Assembly (NCBI RefSeq): GCF_009727055.1
Contig: NC_052353.1
Coordinates: 44,956,587 to 45,020,586, forward strand
DNA: 64,000 bases
Source: Benincasa hispida
Lineage: Eukaryota; Streptophyta; Magnoliopsida; Cucurbitales; Cucurbitaceae
Reading direction: 5' to 3'
The notes under the pieces were generated by a model. That model made no database searches, was not told where the DNA came from, and saw nothing but the letters and a program-made list of their open reading frames with translations. Of this stretch, positions 48,675 to 60,581 are shown piece after piece. Both the position numbers and the translations under genes were made by a program. Each line of letters opens with the position of its first letter. Within the stretch, counting starts at the first letter, position 1.

Positions 48675-50804
48675 TATTGGGGGTTGTGCCCTAAAGTCTC
48701 GTGTCCTGTAGTTTGTAAACAACTTTGTACGAATATTTGTGATGTATAATATATATGATATTTACTTCACTTATTGACTTTGCACATTTAGATGTTTTCT
48801 TATTTTACCACAAACTAATAAACTTAGTATCCCTGGTTATCTGTATGTAACTTAAGCATGTATATGATGACATACAAGTGGATCATGTCTTGAGTGATAA
48901 CCAAAATGGTCTGTAGTATATGGATATAGGAGGAAAACCTTATCCTATTAACGCTATGGATATGGCCCGTTTTGTGGAATGGTCACATGTGTTGTGAATG
49001 GTCACATCTTGATCATTCGTGTAGGGGACATGCGAGCGGAGGCGTCTTATACAAATAGTTTGTATAAGACCTGACCTCAAAGTGTTAATGTTTTGTCATA
49101 TAACTTCATTCATGACTGAGACTTCACTTCACAAGGATGACCATAGGTAACATGACCTCAATCTTGAGTGAGTTGGAAACTCCTGCTATTGAGGGCGGTC
49201 CTCTAATTTTCATGGGTGCAAGTGGCCAGAGCGCCGACTCAAACCTACCATTTTAAGGATTCGTCTGATTTGGGAGCTGGGAACTCAGCTTCACAAGATG
49301 GAGTTCACTCCTTCCTTAGAGTAGGGGTAAGTAGATAGATTGCTCTCTTAAGGGCTGATCCCGGGACTTGAACGATGTGGCGCCACACACCTTCTCACGG
49401 CCCGAGAGGTGTTCACACATAGTAGGACTATGTTGTATTGTTCATTAGAGGGATCGATGGTACTTAAGGAGGAAGATGTAATTACAAGGGAAAAATGGTA
49501 AATTGGCCTGCTGTAATTATGAGCATCTGTGAAGGGTCAACGTACTAATGATTAGTCATATCCAATGGACATAGAAATATATCTATGGCAAGAAGAGTTC
49601 AAATATTAGTCTTTAGTGAAATGCTTGATAGTTAACGAATGGTGGAGGTCGTGACTAAAGAGTTTAGTCAGCTATTCACGTACCGTTTGAGCTTCGAGCC
49701 ATAGGTCCATAAGGTCTTCTTGGTAGCTTGGATACAAGTTGAGAGTCAGTTTTTGGGTCAGTTTGAAATGTTCAAATTGACAGGAGGGAGTTCGATTATA
49801 TAAGATATAATTGAACGAGTTAATTAAATATGATATAATTAACTTTATGTATGAGATACATTAATTTGGAGCAATTTGGGTATAAATATGATTTATATCT
49901 AGTGGAGAAAAATATTATAATTAATATATGATATTAATTTATGTGTTATGAATATGATGGGATCATATTCATTGGACGTTTATAAAGAAAATGGGGCGGG
50001 GTCTCTTCTGTACTAATAACGGATGAGTGTATTGAAAGATCACTTTGAGATGCATAAATAGCTGACGGTGTGTTAAGCATGAGATGTGTGAAAATTATGT
50101 AAAAGAGAGTGTCGTCGCTTAGAAAATTAGTGCCTATACGATAGTGTTTGCACGATCGCTTACATATATGATATTGCTAAGCGATCGCTTACCAATTACA
50201 CCTTCGCATGCTATTTATTAAACGATCGTTTACCTTTTTCTAAGCGATCGTTTAGCTCCTGATATTTACTAAAAGATCATTGACGATCGTTTAGTTTTTC
50301 TTACATGATTGTTTAAATGATCACTCACCTTTTTCCTACATGATCCTATAGACGATCGTTTACCCTTTCCTACATGATCGTTTAGACGATCGCTTACTTT
50401 TTCCTACACGATCGTATACTTCACCTAAATGATCAAGCATCTTGTCTATGCGATCGACGACCTCATCTCCCACTTGCTTGATCATTGTGTACGATCTCTC
50501 TTTCTCCTGCCCTCTACCAAATCCGAACAAAGCCCACACTTTGGATTCTCACTCTAAAAGTATTGAGGGTTCTGAGTGGTGGTGTCATTTCCGTTTTCTT
50601 CTGTTCGAGTGGTGATTGTTCGAGGTAGACGGTTGGGTTTTAGACTCCTTGTGAAGAAAAAACCTTCAACTAGTATGATCTGTTGATCTCTTTAGCATTA
50701 TGAATGCATATTAGTATGTTTGAATGTATATGTGGTAATTCTATCACAATGAATTGGAAAGATATTTTACCACTAGTAGGTACTCTTGAATAAGAGTTCC
50801 ATCA
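48675..50804 (+). mobile_element. solo copia LTR nested in the copia 2 5' LTR
   Basis: Starts TATTGGGGGTTGTGCCCT (TG changed to TA) and ends AGAGTTCCATCA, 2130 bp. Perfect 5-bp target duplications TATCT at 48670-48674 and 50805-50809. After removal the outer LTR reads GGTTATCTTATGTAAACTTAAG, as expected. It is longer than its relatives because of the CGATCG array. Confidence 0.9.
50153..50456. repeat. array of nine CGATCG palindromes in an LTR
   Basis: CGATCG occurs at 50153, 50182, 50223, 50245, 50284, 50353, 50387, 50409 and 50451. Several are centres of longer perfect palindromes: TAAGCGATCGCTTA (50178-50191) and TAAACGATCGTTTA (50219-50232). The units have a loose 20-40 bp spacing with shared CCTTTTTCCTACA spacers. 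Additional ATGATCG and GATCA variants fill the gaps. The related LTR at 54912-56453 has only two CGATCG (55890, 55910), and the solo LTRs at 14220 and 25105 none. Confidence 0.95.
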
Positions 50805-52102
50805 TATCTTATGTAAACTTAAGCATGTATTTGGGATACACAAGTGGATCATGCCTTAAGTGATAACCTAAATAGGTCTGTAGTATAAGGATTAAGGAGG
50901 GATTCCAGATCGTTGTGACACTACGGATACAGCCCGCTTTGTAGAGGTTTGCAAGTGTTGTAAACTACTATAGATGGTAGATCCTAACCATTCATGTGGA
51001 GACATGCAAGTGAGGGTCTCCTATGTAAATAGTTTGTATAAGACCAGACCACGAGTTGACTATACTATGTATATAACGCTGTTGATACTGAAGACTTACA
51101 TCTCACCTAAATGACCATAGGTGACACGACCTCAATCCCGAGTGTTTTGGGAACTCTTACCTTTAAGGGCGGTCCGTTGATTAGTATGGGTGAGAGTGGC
51201 CAGATTGCCAACTCAACATGCCTACCTTTTTGTGGACTTGTCTGATTTAAGAGCTGGGAACTCAATACACAAGATGGAATTCATTCCTTCCCCAAAGCAA
51301 GGGTAAATAAGGGCTGATTTTGGGACTTTAACATAGTGGTCACAGCCTTTCTTTGGAAGAGAGGACTCAGTCATAGTAGGATTATGATGTATGTTCATTA
51401 GAGGGATTAGTGGTACGTAAGGAGTTAAATGTAACTACAGGGGCATAACGGTTATTGGCCGAGCTGTACATACGAGCGATCTGTGAAGGGTTTTCGCACT
51501 GTTCATTGGTTAAGATGGACACATAATATATCTGTAGTAATGAGAGTTCAACTGTTGATCTTTAGTGAAGTGTGGCAGTTAATGGATGTTGAATCCTGTG
51601 ACTAAAGAGTTTAGTCAGTTATTCACGTATCGTTGGAGCTTCGAGCTACAGGTCCATAAAGTCCCTTTGGTAGCTCAATGGATTCAAGTTGAGAATCAGT
51701 TCTTGGTGTTGATTTGAAATGTTCAAATTGACAAGAGGTATTTCGATTATATATGATATGATCGGTATGGTGTATGAGTTACATCTAGTGGAGGATTAAT
51801 ATAAATGAGATTTACATTAAGTGCCATGAAATAGAAAAGAAGCTATGGTTTATATGTTTCAGTAGATGTTTCATAGAAAAAAGGATTAATGTAAAGGGCC
51901 TAAAATGGCGGGTCACACTTACGGGAGATTGTTAAGTAAGTTAATGATCTCTTGACCAAATCAATGATGGCTAGTCATTATAGGAGCAAGAATTGTTCTG
52001 GTATTAATGACTGGTTGGGAACTTCTCAATTCAGAGGTGGGATAATTCACCTCCCTTCGATGGCTTTTTTCCTAAACCTTTGAAGCATCATTGCAAAACT
52101 AG

Positions 52103-54912
52103 ATGTCACACGAGGTTCATATTAGTTTTGCTAAAACCTTATTAGATGTTGTTTGTATTATATCGAGTATTTTCTTAAAACCTAACATAGGTCAATGTGT
52201 TTTTCTTTTCAACAACTCGTTAGTATTTTTGTTTAGTGCTTTTAATATGACCGATTACATACATTGGAAAGAATTGTGTAAAACGTATTTCGTGGCAAAC
52301 GACCTCGAATTTGTCATGGTTAAGGAATATCATCAAGTCCCGAACCTTGATGCACCGCGAAGTGTTCACAATACATATGAGTTGTGGATGAAGGCTAATT
52401 CGTTGGCCCGACGTCACATTTTGGCTAACATACCTGAAGTTTTGGCCAAAATTGTTGAGAATATAGTCATTGCATGCGAGATCATGGACTCCTTGCACGA
52501 TTTGTTTGAACGTCAATTCTTACTTTTCGAGCACAAAGGGATAGATGACAAAACCAATAGTGTCAGTTCCAAAAGAGGAGGAAAGACAGTAAATCTGATT
52601 TATTAGTCTTGGAGACGTTTGGTAGAGAATTTGATTCTGCTTGGATCCTAGATTCAGGTGCTACAATTCATGTCAGTTTCTCTTACCAAGGATTCAGTTT
52701 CGGCTGTTGTTGTAGCTAGACTGAAGTTATTTGTTGACAAGAAATGTTATCTCTTACTGGATAATTTTTTCGTAGTTCCTCATATTAAGAGGAACTTAAT
52801 CTCAGTTTCTTGTCTCATTGAACAAGGTTATATCGTCTCCTTTTCTGAGAATAAAGTGTTTATTTTCCAGAATGGAATGGTGATTAGTTATGGTTCAATG
52901 GAAAGTAACTTATATGTACTAAGGTCGTTAGTCATAAAAGCCTTGTTCAACATGAAATGTTCAGTACGATAACAACAGCTAAATGACCAAAGGTTTCTCC
53001 TAAGGAAAAACGCCCATCTTTGGCATCTAAGGTTAGGTCACATAAACCTCAATATGATTGAGAAGTTGGTGAAAAGTGGACTTCTAAAGAGTTTAGAAGA
53101 AAACTCCTTGTCGATGTGTGAATCATGCCTCGAAGGCAAGATGACCAAATGACCTTTTACTGGAAAAGGTTACAGAGCTAAGGAAGCCTTGGAGCTTGTA
53201 CATTCTGACCCCTGTGGTCCGATGAATGTTAGGGCTCGAGATGGGTATGAATATTTCATCTCTTTCATAGATGATTATTCAAGGTATGGGTATCTCTACC
53301 TAATGCAATGTAAGTCTGAAGCCCTTAACAAATTCAAGGTGGCCCCAGGTACACCTTAGCAGAATGATGTATCGGAAAGGATAAATAGAATCCTGTTGAA
53401 CATGGTTCGGTCTATGATGAGTTATGCTTATCTTCTAGACCATTTTGGGGTTTTGCAGTGGAGACTGCATGCTATATCCTAAACAACGTTCCCTCGAAAA
53501 GTGTTTTTGAAACACCTTTTGAGTTATGGAGAGACTGTAAAGGTAGTTTATGCCACTTCATGATTTGGGGTTGTCTAGCACATGTGCTTGTGACTAACCC
53601 AAAGAAGTTGGAACTACGTTCGAAGGTTTTCCTCTTTGTCGGCTACCCCAAGGAAACGAGAGGTGGATACTTCTATGATCCGAGTGAGAACAAAGTGTTT
53701 GTTTCTACAAATGCTATCTTCTTGGAAGAAAACCACATTCGGGATCATAAGCTAAGGAGTAAACTCATTTTGCAGGAGATTTCTAGTGAAACTGAGACTG
53801 TTGAGTGTTCAACAAAAGTTGTTGAGCAGACTGACAAATCAATAAGAGTTGTTGAGGTTGGTACATCTAGTCAACTAGCCCAAAACGTCATTTCTAATGA
53901 TAGGGTCAAGGATCCATTGTCTTTTAGAAAAGCAATGGAGGATGTTGACAAGGATGAATGGGTTAAAGCCATAAACCAGAAAATGGAGTCTACTTCAATA
54001 ACGTCTGGGAGTTTGTTAATCCTCCTGATGGGGTAAGACCTATTGAGTTTAAGTCGATCTATAAATGAAAGAAAGGTGCAGATGGAAAGGTGCAAACATT
54101 TAAGGCTTGACTAATGGCAAAGGGTTATACCCAAATCGAGGGAGTTACCTATGAGAAAATTTTCTCACATGTTGTCATGCTCAAGTCTATCAGGATACTT
54201 CTGTCCATAGCCACGTTTTATGATTATGAAATATGGCAAATGGACATCAAGACTGCCTTTCTTAATGGTAATCTTGAAGAGCCCATCTAAATGACTCAAC
54301 CAGAGGGGTTCATAGTTTCGATCAAGAGCAAAAAGTTGGCAAGCTTAATAGGTTCATTTATGGGCTGAAACAAGCATCTAGATCATGGAACATTACAATT
54401 GACACCGCGGTCAAGTCTGATCAGAGCATTGAGAAGCCTTGTGTCTACAAGAAGATCATCAATAGCTGAATAGCTTTCCTACTACTATATGTGGACGATA
54501 TCCTACTCATTGGGAATGATGTAGGGTATCTGACTAACATTAAGAAATGGCTAGCTGCCCCATTCCAAATGAAAGATTTGGGTGAGGCACAGTATTTTCT
54601 AGAGATCCAAATCATTCGGGATCGTAAGAACAAAAGGTTAGCCTTGTCTCAGGCATCGTACATTGATCAAATGTTGATCAGGTACAAAATGTAGGATTCC
54701 AAGAGGGCTTTATTACCCTTCATGCATGGAATCGTTTTGTCTAAGGAACAATGTCTTAAGACGCCTCAAGAAGTTGAGAAGATGAGATTGATTCCCTATG
54801 CTTCAACTGTAGAAAGCTTAATGTATGCGATGTTGTGTACCAGACCTCACATTTGTTATGCAGTAGGAATTGTTAGTCAGTATCAGTCCAATCCAGGATT
54901 TGATTGGGTGCT
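52103..54912 (+). pseudogene. gag-pol remnants of copia 2
   Basis: In order: gag (TDYIHWKELCKTYFVANDLE, VHNTYELWMKANSLARRHIL, 52250-52420); protease with intact active-site words AWILDSGAT near 52640; VPHIKRNLISVSCLIEQGY (52780); integrase zinc domain (HLWHLRLGHINLNM, CESCLEGKM); first Asp (VHSDPCGPM, 53200) and second Asp (FISFIDDYSRYGY, 53260); a deletion of about 50 codons before APGTP and the NDVSERIN Glu motif (53360-53380); integrase C-terminal region (ILNNVPSKSVFETPFELW, FVGYPKETRGGYFYDPSE, 53458-54036); RT (KARLMAKGYTQ-like block, LYVDDILLIGNDVGYL at 54487, QMKDLGEAQYFLEIQIIRD); and CYAVGIVSQYQSNPGFD near 54890. There the frame runs straight into LTR DNA, so RNase H is gone. Stops and frameshifts occur. 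Confidence 0.9.
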
Positions 54913-56453
54913 GCGAACTCAGTACATGAGATGGAATTCATTCTTTGCCTAAAGCAGGAGTAAGTAGATAGATTGCTCCTTTAAGGGCTGATTTCGAGAT
55001 TTGAACATAGTGGCCAAACCCTCTCTTTGGAAGAGAGGACTCAGTCATAGTAGGACAATGACTTATGTTCATTAGAGGGATCAATGGTACTTAAGAAGTT
55101 AGATGTAACTACAGGGGCATAACAGTTATTAGCCGAGCTGTACTTACAAGCAATCTGTAAAGGGTTATCGCACTATTGATTGGTTAAGATAGACACATAA
55201 TATATCTATAGTTAGGAGAGTTTAGTTGTCGGTCTTTAGTGGAATGTCTGGCAGTTAACGGATGGTGGATCCCATGACTAAAGAGTTTAATTAGTTATTC
55301 ACGTGTCATTGGATCTTCGAGGTGTAGGTCCATAAGGTCTCCTTGGTAGCTTAATGGATTCAAGTTGAAGATCAGTTCTTGGTGTTGATTTGAAATGTTC
55401 AGATTAACAAGAGATATTTCGATTATATATGATATGATCAGCATGGTGTATGAGATACATCTAGTGGAGGATTATTATAAATGAGATTTACATTAAGTGC
55501 CATGAAATGGAAAAAGAGATATGGTTTATATGTTTCATGAGATGAAATATTAAAACCATAGGTTATAAATATATTATGGTAAGTTATTTATCATTTATAT
55601 TTATAATAATATTAATTATTGGATAATTATCTCTTTTTCTCTAATAACCAATTGAGTAGGAGGTTATTGGTGGTTTCATAGTAACCGTGAGATAAACGGA
55701 AATTTTTTTTCCTAATTTTAGTAAGAAATAAGATTTGCAATGTTGTGAATTTAAGATTTCCAATCTCGAAAATTACTCACGAATAGTTGTTAAATAAATC
55801 AGATTTACTAAACGACAGCTTGGAGTTAGCTAAATGATCGTGGAGTGTTCTTACACGATAAACACTCAACTAGACGAAGAGCTAAACGATCGCATAGCTT
55901 TTGCTAGACGATCGCATAGCTTTTCTTAAACTATTGGGCATCGACTATACGATAGGTTGTTTCATCTCCCACTTGCTCAATCGTTTACACGATTTTTCTT
56001 CCTCCATTTTTCTGCCTCTAACCAAGTCCACACAGAGCCCACCCTCTGGATTCTCACAATGAGAATACCAAGGTAACCTTCTTGGTGTTGTCTTACTTAA
56101 CTCGACACAGTCAATATTCTCTGGAGGTTGTTCGCGGTGTTCGGGGTGTTTGTGAATTTGGTGATCGCTTAGATCAAGTTCGCTGTGATCGTGCAGTGTA
56201 CCGGTCATGTTGGACGAACGTTCATGTGTTGCTGTGTTGCTGTGATCGAGTGTTCGTGATTAAGAAACTTGAAGATGAGTCTACAAAGGTTTGTTGATTT
56301 TTCCCTTGATCTTTAGAGAAGCATGCTGTAATTTCTATTTTATGCATGACCGTATGTTTTCGTTTATGATTATAATTTTCATGTTCATATATGATTGAAG
56401 TTTGGAAAGATCCTTCCGCTGCTCTTGGAAATTCTCGTGTCTGATTTCCTTCA
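54912..56453 (+). mobile_element. 3' LTR of copia 2, 5' part deleted
   Basis: Begins mid-LTR at GCGAACTCAGTACATGAGATGG, fused to RT, and runs to TTTCCTTCA at 56453. Matches 51250-51850 closely, including AGTTGAAGATCAGTTCTTGG and GAGATTTACATTAAGTGCCA. Its last third supplies the LTR end that the 5' copy lacks. Confidence 0.88.
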
Positions 56454-56458
56454 CAGAT

Positions 56459-58350
56459 GATATTCTTCTAGATGAAGTTGGTTATTTTTTATTTGATATT
56501 TGTCATCATAGTGAAATAATCAACGGTAACTACAACGAACTTGGCCTGCCCCTTGCTTGGAGGAAGAGGTTGAATTAGGTCGACTCCCCACTGCCAACCA
56601 GAATAAGGAGTCAGCGTTGGTATTCTCAGATCGTGCTCTTTGGTTTGGTACGTCTACCAAATAAATAGCCATTCTGTGCTCTTTGGCTTGGTACGTCTCA
56701 ACCACCTGATGGACTATTAGCAGAGAGTCGCTGTAAATAATTATGTTGGCAACCCCAACCCCAACTCCAATAGCTAGTCGCAGCTTGACCAACAGTGCTT
56801 CATTTTCTGCTTCATGATTGAAAGCCCAAAATTTTGAACCTTATAGCATACTCAAGTCGTCCTTCTTCTAGTGACAATAACAACAAACCAGCTCCACAAC
56901 CTTTTCTGTTTGATGATTCGTCCACATAGAATTTCCATGGAGGGTCATCAGAGCTCTGGGTTTCAAGTGGTGTTTTCGTCATGTACACTTCTATGTTGTC
57001 ACCAAAAGAGGCATGTAGAGTGAAATCAATGACGAAGTCAACTATTTCCTGCCTTTTCATTATAGCTCGATGACAGAATTGGATATCGTACTCCCCTAAC
57101 TCAACTTCTTATTTCATCAGTCTGCCCAATGCCTCTGGTTTCTGCAGCACCTATCGCAATAGAAAATTTATTAAAATCATTATCTTGTGTGCTTGGAAAT
57201 ATGGGCGTAACCTTCGGACTGACACCACTAAGGCAAGGTTAAGCTTTCTACCTGGGGTATCTTTTTTTTGCCCCCTACCATCAATTTGCTGATGTAGTAT
57301 ACTGGTGATTGTCGTCCTTCATCCTCCTTGATTAAGACTGAACTAATTGCAGAATCAAACACGACAAGATACGGGAAAAGCTCTTCATCAAACATGGGTT
57401 TGAAAATGTGTGAGACTGAGCTCAAATAATTCTTCAAAAAGCCTTCTCACATTCCTCCTTCCACTTAAAATTAGTTTTTTTTCTCTTAATACCTTAAAGA
57501 ATGCAAGATACTTATAAGTAGGTCGACTTACGAATCGATTAAGGGTTATGCAAGATACTTATAAGTAGGTCGACTTACGAATCGATTAAGGGTTGTTATC
57601 TTTCCATCAGGCTATGTAACTATTTTATTATTTTAAAGACTCTATCTCTAGCACAACTCGCATCTTGTCTAGATTTTCTTCGATTCCTCTCTATTTTATC
57701 ATGAAGCCTAGAAACTTGTCGAAAGCCACTGTGAAAACACACTTTTCCGTGTTCAGCTTTATATGATATCTCCTCAAGACACCAAAGGCTTCAACCAAGA
57801 CATCTACATGGTGGATTGCTTTCTTGCTCTTTACCAGCATATCATCCATATAGGCCTCCATGTCCCTACCAATAAGAGGAGCAAACATTTTATTTACCAG
57901 ACGTTGACAATTGGCTTCTGCATTTTTTAGCCCAAATGGTATTACAATATAATATTAAAGACCCCGACTGGTGACAAAAGTGGTTTCTCTTGATCTGGGA
58001 TGTGCATTCTAATTTGGTTATACACTGAATATACATCCATGAAGCTTAATAGTTTGTGGCCATTAGTACCATGGACGAGTTTGTCTATTCTACGAAGTGG
58101 AAAGCTATCTTTTGGACATGCTTTATTAAGATTGGTGTAGTCAATGAGCATTCTCCATTTTTCATTAGCTTTTATAACGAGTACTACATTGGATAATCAT
58201 TGCGGGTAGTGGACCTCTCGAATGAACTTTTTCCATTATAGCCCGTCCACCTACTCAGCTATTATCTCATTACGAGCATGGTTAAAGGCTCGTCTCTGTT
58301 AGCACACTGGTTTGTAGCTTGAGCCAATACTGAATCAATGCACCATCACC
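56459..58350 (-). pseudogene. Tat pol: RT, RNase H, second RNase H, start of integrase
   Basis: Minus strand. RT: LIDYTNLNKACPKDSFPL and SFMDVYSVYNQIRMH (58151-57990), then AYMDDMLVKSKKA (57850) and LNTEKCVFTVAFDKFLGF. RNase H: YLVVFDSAISSVLIKEDEGR and SPVYYISKL (57380-57280). Second RNase H: WKFYVDESSNRKGCGAGLLL (56940), KLRLAIGVGVGVANIIIYSD and YQAKEHRM (56785-56660). Then a deletion, and integrase core words WQWGVDLIQPLPPSKGQAKF and VVVTVDYFT in another frame (56600-56510), ending KNIIC at the copia 2 junction. The doubled RNase H places it in the Tat clade. The RT Asp box (FMD and YMDD) is kept, but stops and frameshifts separate the domains and the integrase zinc finger is gone. Confidence 0.92.
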
Positions 58351-58518
58351 TGTCATCCATAGACCAGGAAAATATGTCTACGTTGTTTCTCAGAAAAGCT
58401 ATAATAGCTTCCTTTTCATTAACTTCAAGCTTTGCCTCAATGTTAACTCTCTGAGTGCCAGACAACAATGGAATAGTCTCTAACGACTCGATTGGCTCGC
58501 CCCGGGGCTTGAACTCAG

Positions 58519-59139
58519 TTACCTGTTCGAGTCGGTAGTGTCATCCAAGTCTTGACTACAGGGTGTCGAGGTATGAGCCTTGACTTCAGGCTCCCCTGTG
58601 GCTTGAAGAACCTTTTCATCTTCCTTTTTTTCAATATCGCTAATGACATGCACTACCTCTACTTTTTCCTTTGGATTTCTTATAGCGGTGCGGTAGCATT
58701 CTCGGGACATCATCTGCTTTCCACTCATAATTCCAACTCCACTTGGAGTTAGGAACTTTAAGAGTTGATGATAGGTAGACGGAACAACTCTCATTTGATG
58801 CAGGGATGGTCTTTCTAAGATGGCATTGTAGATTGATTTATCGTCCACCACAAAGAACTCCACCATTACTGTCTCATAGGCCATTCTGCCACCAAAGGTG
58901 ACTGGGAGCTCTATGCTACCTTTTGGATATACTGATTGCCTGTCGAACCCTAAAAACGGGGTGACGATTCTTTTCAAACATTTACGCCCCAATCGCATAG
59001 TGTCGAAAGCACAAATTGGTGAAATGTTTGTTGAGTTGCTTCCGTCCACTAGAGTTCGATGCACTTTGATATTTTCTACAGTCAAAGACACAACTAAAGC
59101 ATCATTGTGAGGTTGATGTAGATTTTCTACATCATCCAT
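58519..59139 (-). pseudogene. Tat aspartic protease region
   Basis: 206 open codons on the minus strand. HNDALVVSLTVENIKVHRTL and VDGSNSTNI form the retropepsin active-site strand; relatives have VD(S/G)GSSA, so the second Gly is shifted or mutated here. PKGSIELPVTF, FFVVDDKSIYNAILERPSLH and MRVVPSTYHQLLKF follow, the usual sequence downstream of the catalytic Asp in this group. It is the longest open piece of the element. It runs toward RT (58350) through a degenerate linker. Confidence 0.9.
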
Positions 59140-59271
59140 AGAAAATCGGATAACCTGGTCTGTTACAACAGTAGAATATACCTCCTAGACCTTTGGAGGG
59201 AGTATGGCCCACATGCTTTGTTTTTTCACTTTCTTCCAGAATCGCATCTAGCCAGACCACCCAATATTGTC

Positions 59272-60130
59272 TTAATTTGTGATCTCTTCTACTTCGAGTT
59301 GTTTTGCTTTGGTTCCTTTTTGGTCACCACCTTCTCTCACATATTCCTTCAGCTGACCTTGTTGGATTAAAGTTTCTATAGTCTCGTTGAGGTTAAAACA
59401 TTCCGCGGTGGTATGCCCATGGTCCTTATGGAAGAGACAATATTTTTCTCTGTTTCTTCGATGTGAACTGGCCTTCAGCTTGGCTGGCCACTTTAACATT
59501 TCCTTGTCTTGGATTTCCATCAAGATTTGCTCCACAGGGACCACCGTGGGAATGTACCATTTAAACTTGCTAGTATAACCTTTTCGGGTCGCCTTCTCTG
59601 GTGCCACAGGATGTTCTTCCATCACTCTCTTCTTGCTCTTATACCAAACCTCATCTTCTCGACCTTTTGACCTTAGATGGTCTGAACAGGTGGTTTTCTC
59701 TTCCTGACCACCTCTCGAGCAAAAAAGCTCCCCAGCACCCATGTACTTCTGTGTCCTAGAAAGAAGTTCGACATAGGTTATAGCTGCTTACCTAAAGACT
59801 AGAGGAACTTCTCGTCTCTGAGCCCGACTATGATAGTTTTCAGAGCAACACCATTAGTATAACCTTTAATCTGCAAAGCTTTACTGTTGAATCTTGCAAC
59901 ATACTCTCTTAATGTTTCATTCCTTCCCTACTTTATGGTGAGCAGATGAGTGAGAGGTTTTCTCTAATCTCAACCTCTTAGGAACTGCGTAATGAATACT
60001 TTTTCCTGCTCTTGAAATGAGGCTATTAATCTCTTCTCCAACTATCTAAACCATTTTTAAGTGAGACGTGCAAGAATAAATGAAAATGTTCGAGACTTGC
60101 TATCATCACAGACTCCATGGAGTTCCATCC
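59272..60130 (-). pseudogene. Tat gag
   Basis: Minus strand. Upstream part (60060-59760) carries NETLREYVARFN and ALQIKGYTNGVALKTIIVGL with stops, typical of the Retrotrans_gag domain. The open part (59742-59272, 156 codons) carries the zinc-binding stretch YCLFHKDHGHTTAECFNLNE and TLIQQGQLKEYVREG, the normal gag tail in Tat elements. The frame is broken between the two parts. Confidence 0.88.
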
Positions 60131-60563
60131 ATGAGCGAAATGTATCTAGATGCTCTATGGGTCATTCTATCCATCATAGGGTTTCATAGTAGGCAACTTG
60201 AATTTAGGGGGTATAGGTTCCTACATAATCTCATCCGTGAAAGGTGGGTTTACCTGATCTAATAAATTATCAATGTCCGACCCCTCGTGATCCTTTGCCT
60301 TTTTGATATCCCCTAACTGGTTCTAGATTCATCATAAACCAACTGCCCACGGTCGACTTTCCACTTCTTTGTCATCCTCGGCTTGTACCTAGGTTAAGTT
60401 TTTTTTTGTTTGCTTCATCCTTCGAGCTTCTATCCAGTCACCCTTCCGAACTACCGATCACTCCTGGTGTGTGTAAGATCTTCTATGCTGACTCTTGGCT
60501 GGAGCATAATTTCGAACAATACAAGATGTAGTGACAAGGCTAGAAGATTTTGCTATTTCTTTC

Positions 60564-60581
60564 CCCACAGACGACACCAAC
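60564..60581 (-). other. primer binding site of the Tat element
   Basis: The minus strand reads GTTGGTGTCGTCTGTGGG directly after the LTR end CAACA, matching the TTGGCGCCGTCTGTGGG type found after the LTR in many plant gypsy elements, with two changes. I do not assign the tRNA. Confidence 0.75.

Larger units (their letters stand above)
48543..51870 (+). mobile_element. 5' LTR of copia 2, truncated and split
   Basis: Outer parts 48543-48674 and 50810-about 51870 form one LTR (start through GAGATTTACATTAAGTGCCA and ATGGTTTATATGTTTCA). Similarity to the 3' LTR stops near 51870; the downstream third (leader exon, splice-donor-like GGTAAG, LTR end) and the PBS are missing. Confidence 0.82.
48543..56453 (+). 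mobile_element. Ty1/copia element 2, internally deleted
   Basis: Perfect target duplications CAGAT (48538-48542 and 56454-56458) bracket the element, which starts TGTTGGGATTGG and ends TTTCCTTCA. Removing it rejoins the Tat integrase: KNIIC on the right continues as FGIPQVLITDNG on the left in frame (one stop between). The 5' LTR lacks its 3' part and the PBS, the RNase H region and the start of the 3' LTR are deleted, and a solo LTR sits in the 5' LTR. Confidence 0.93.

Noticed and set aside
50153..50456. CGATCG array as a possible CRISPR array
   Set aside because: Units are short, palindromic and unevenly spaced, lie inside an LTR with target duplications, and the host is a plant.
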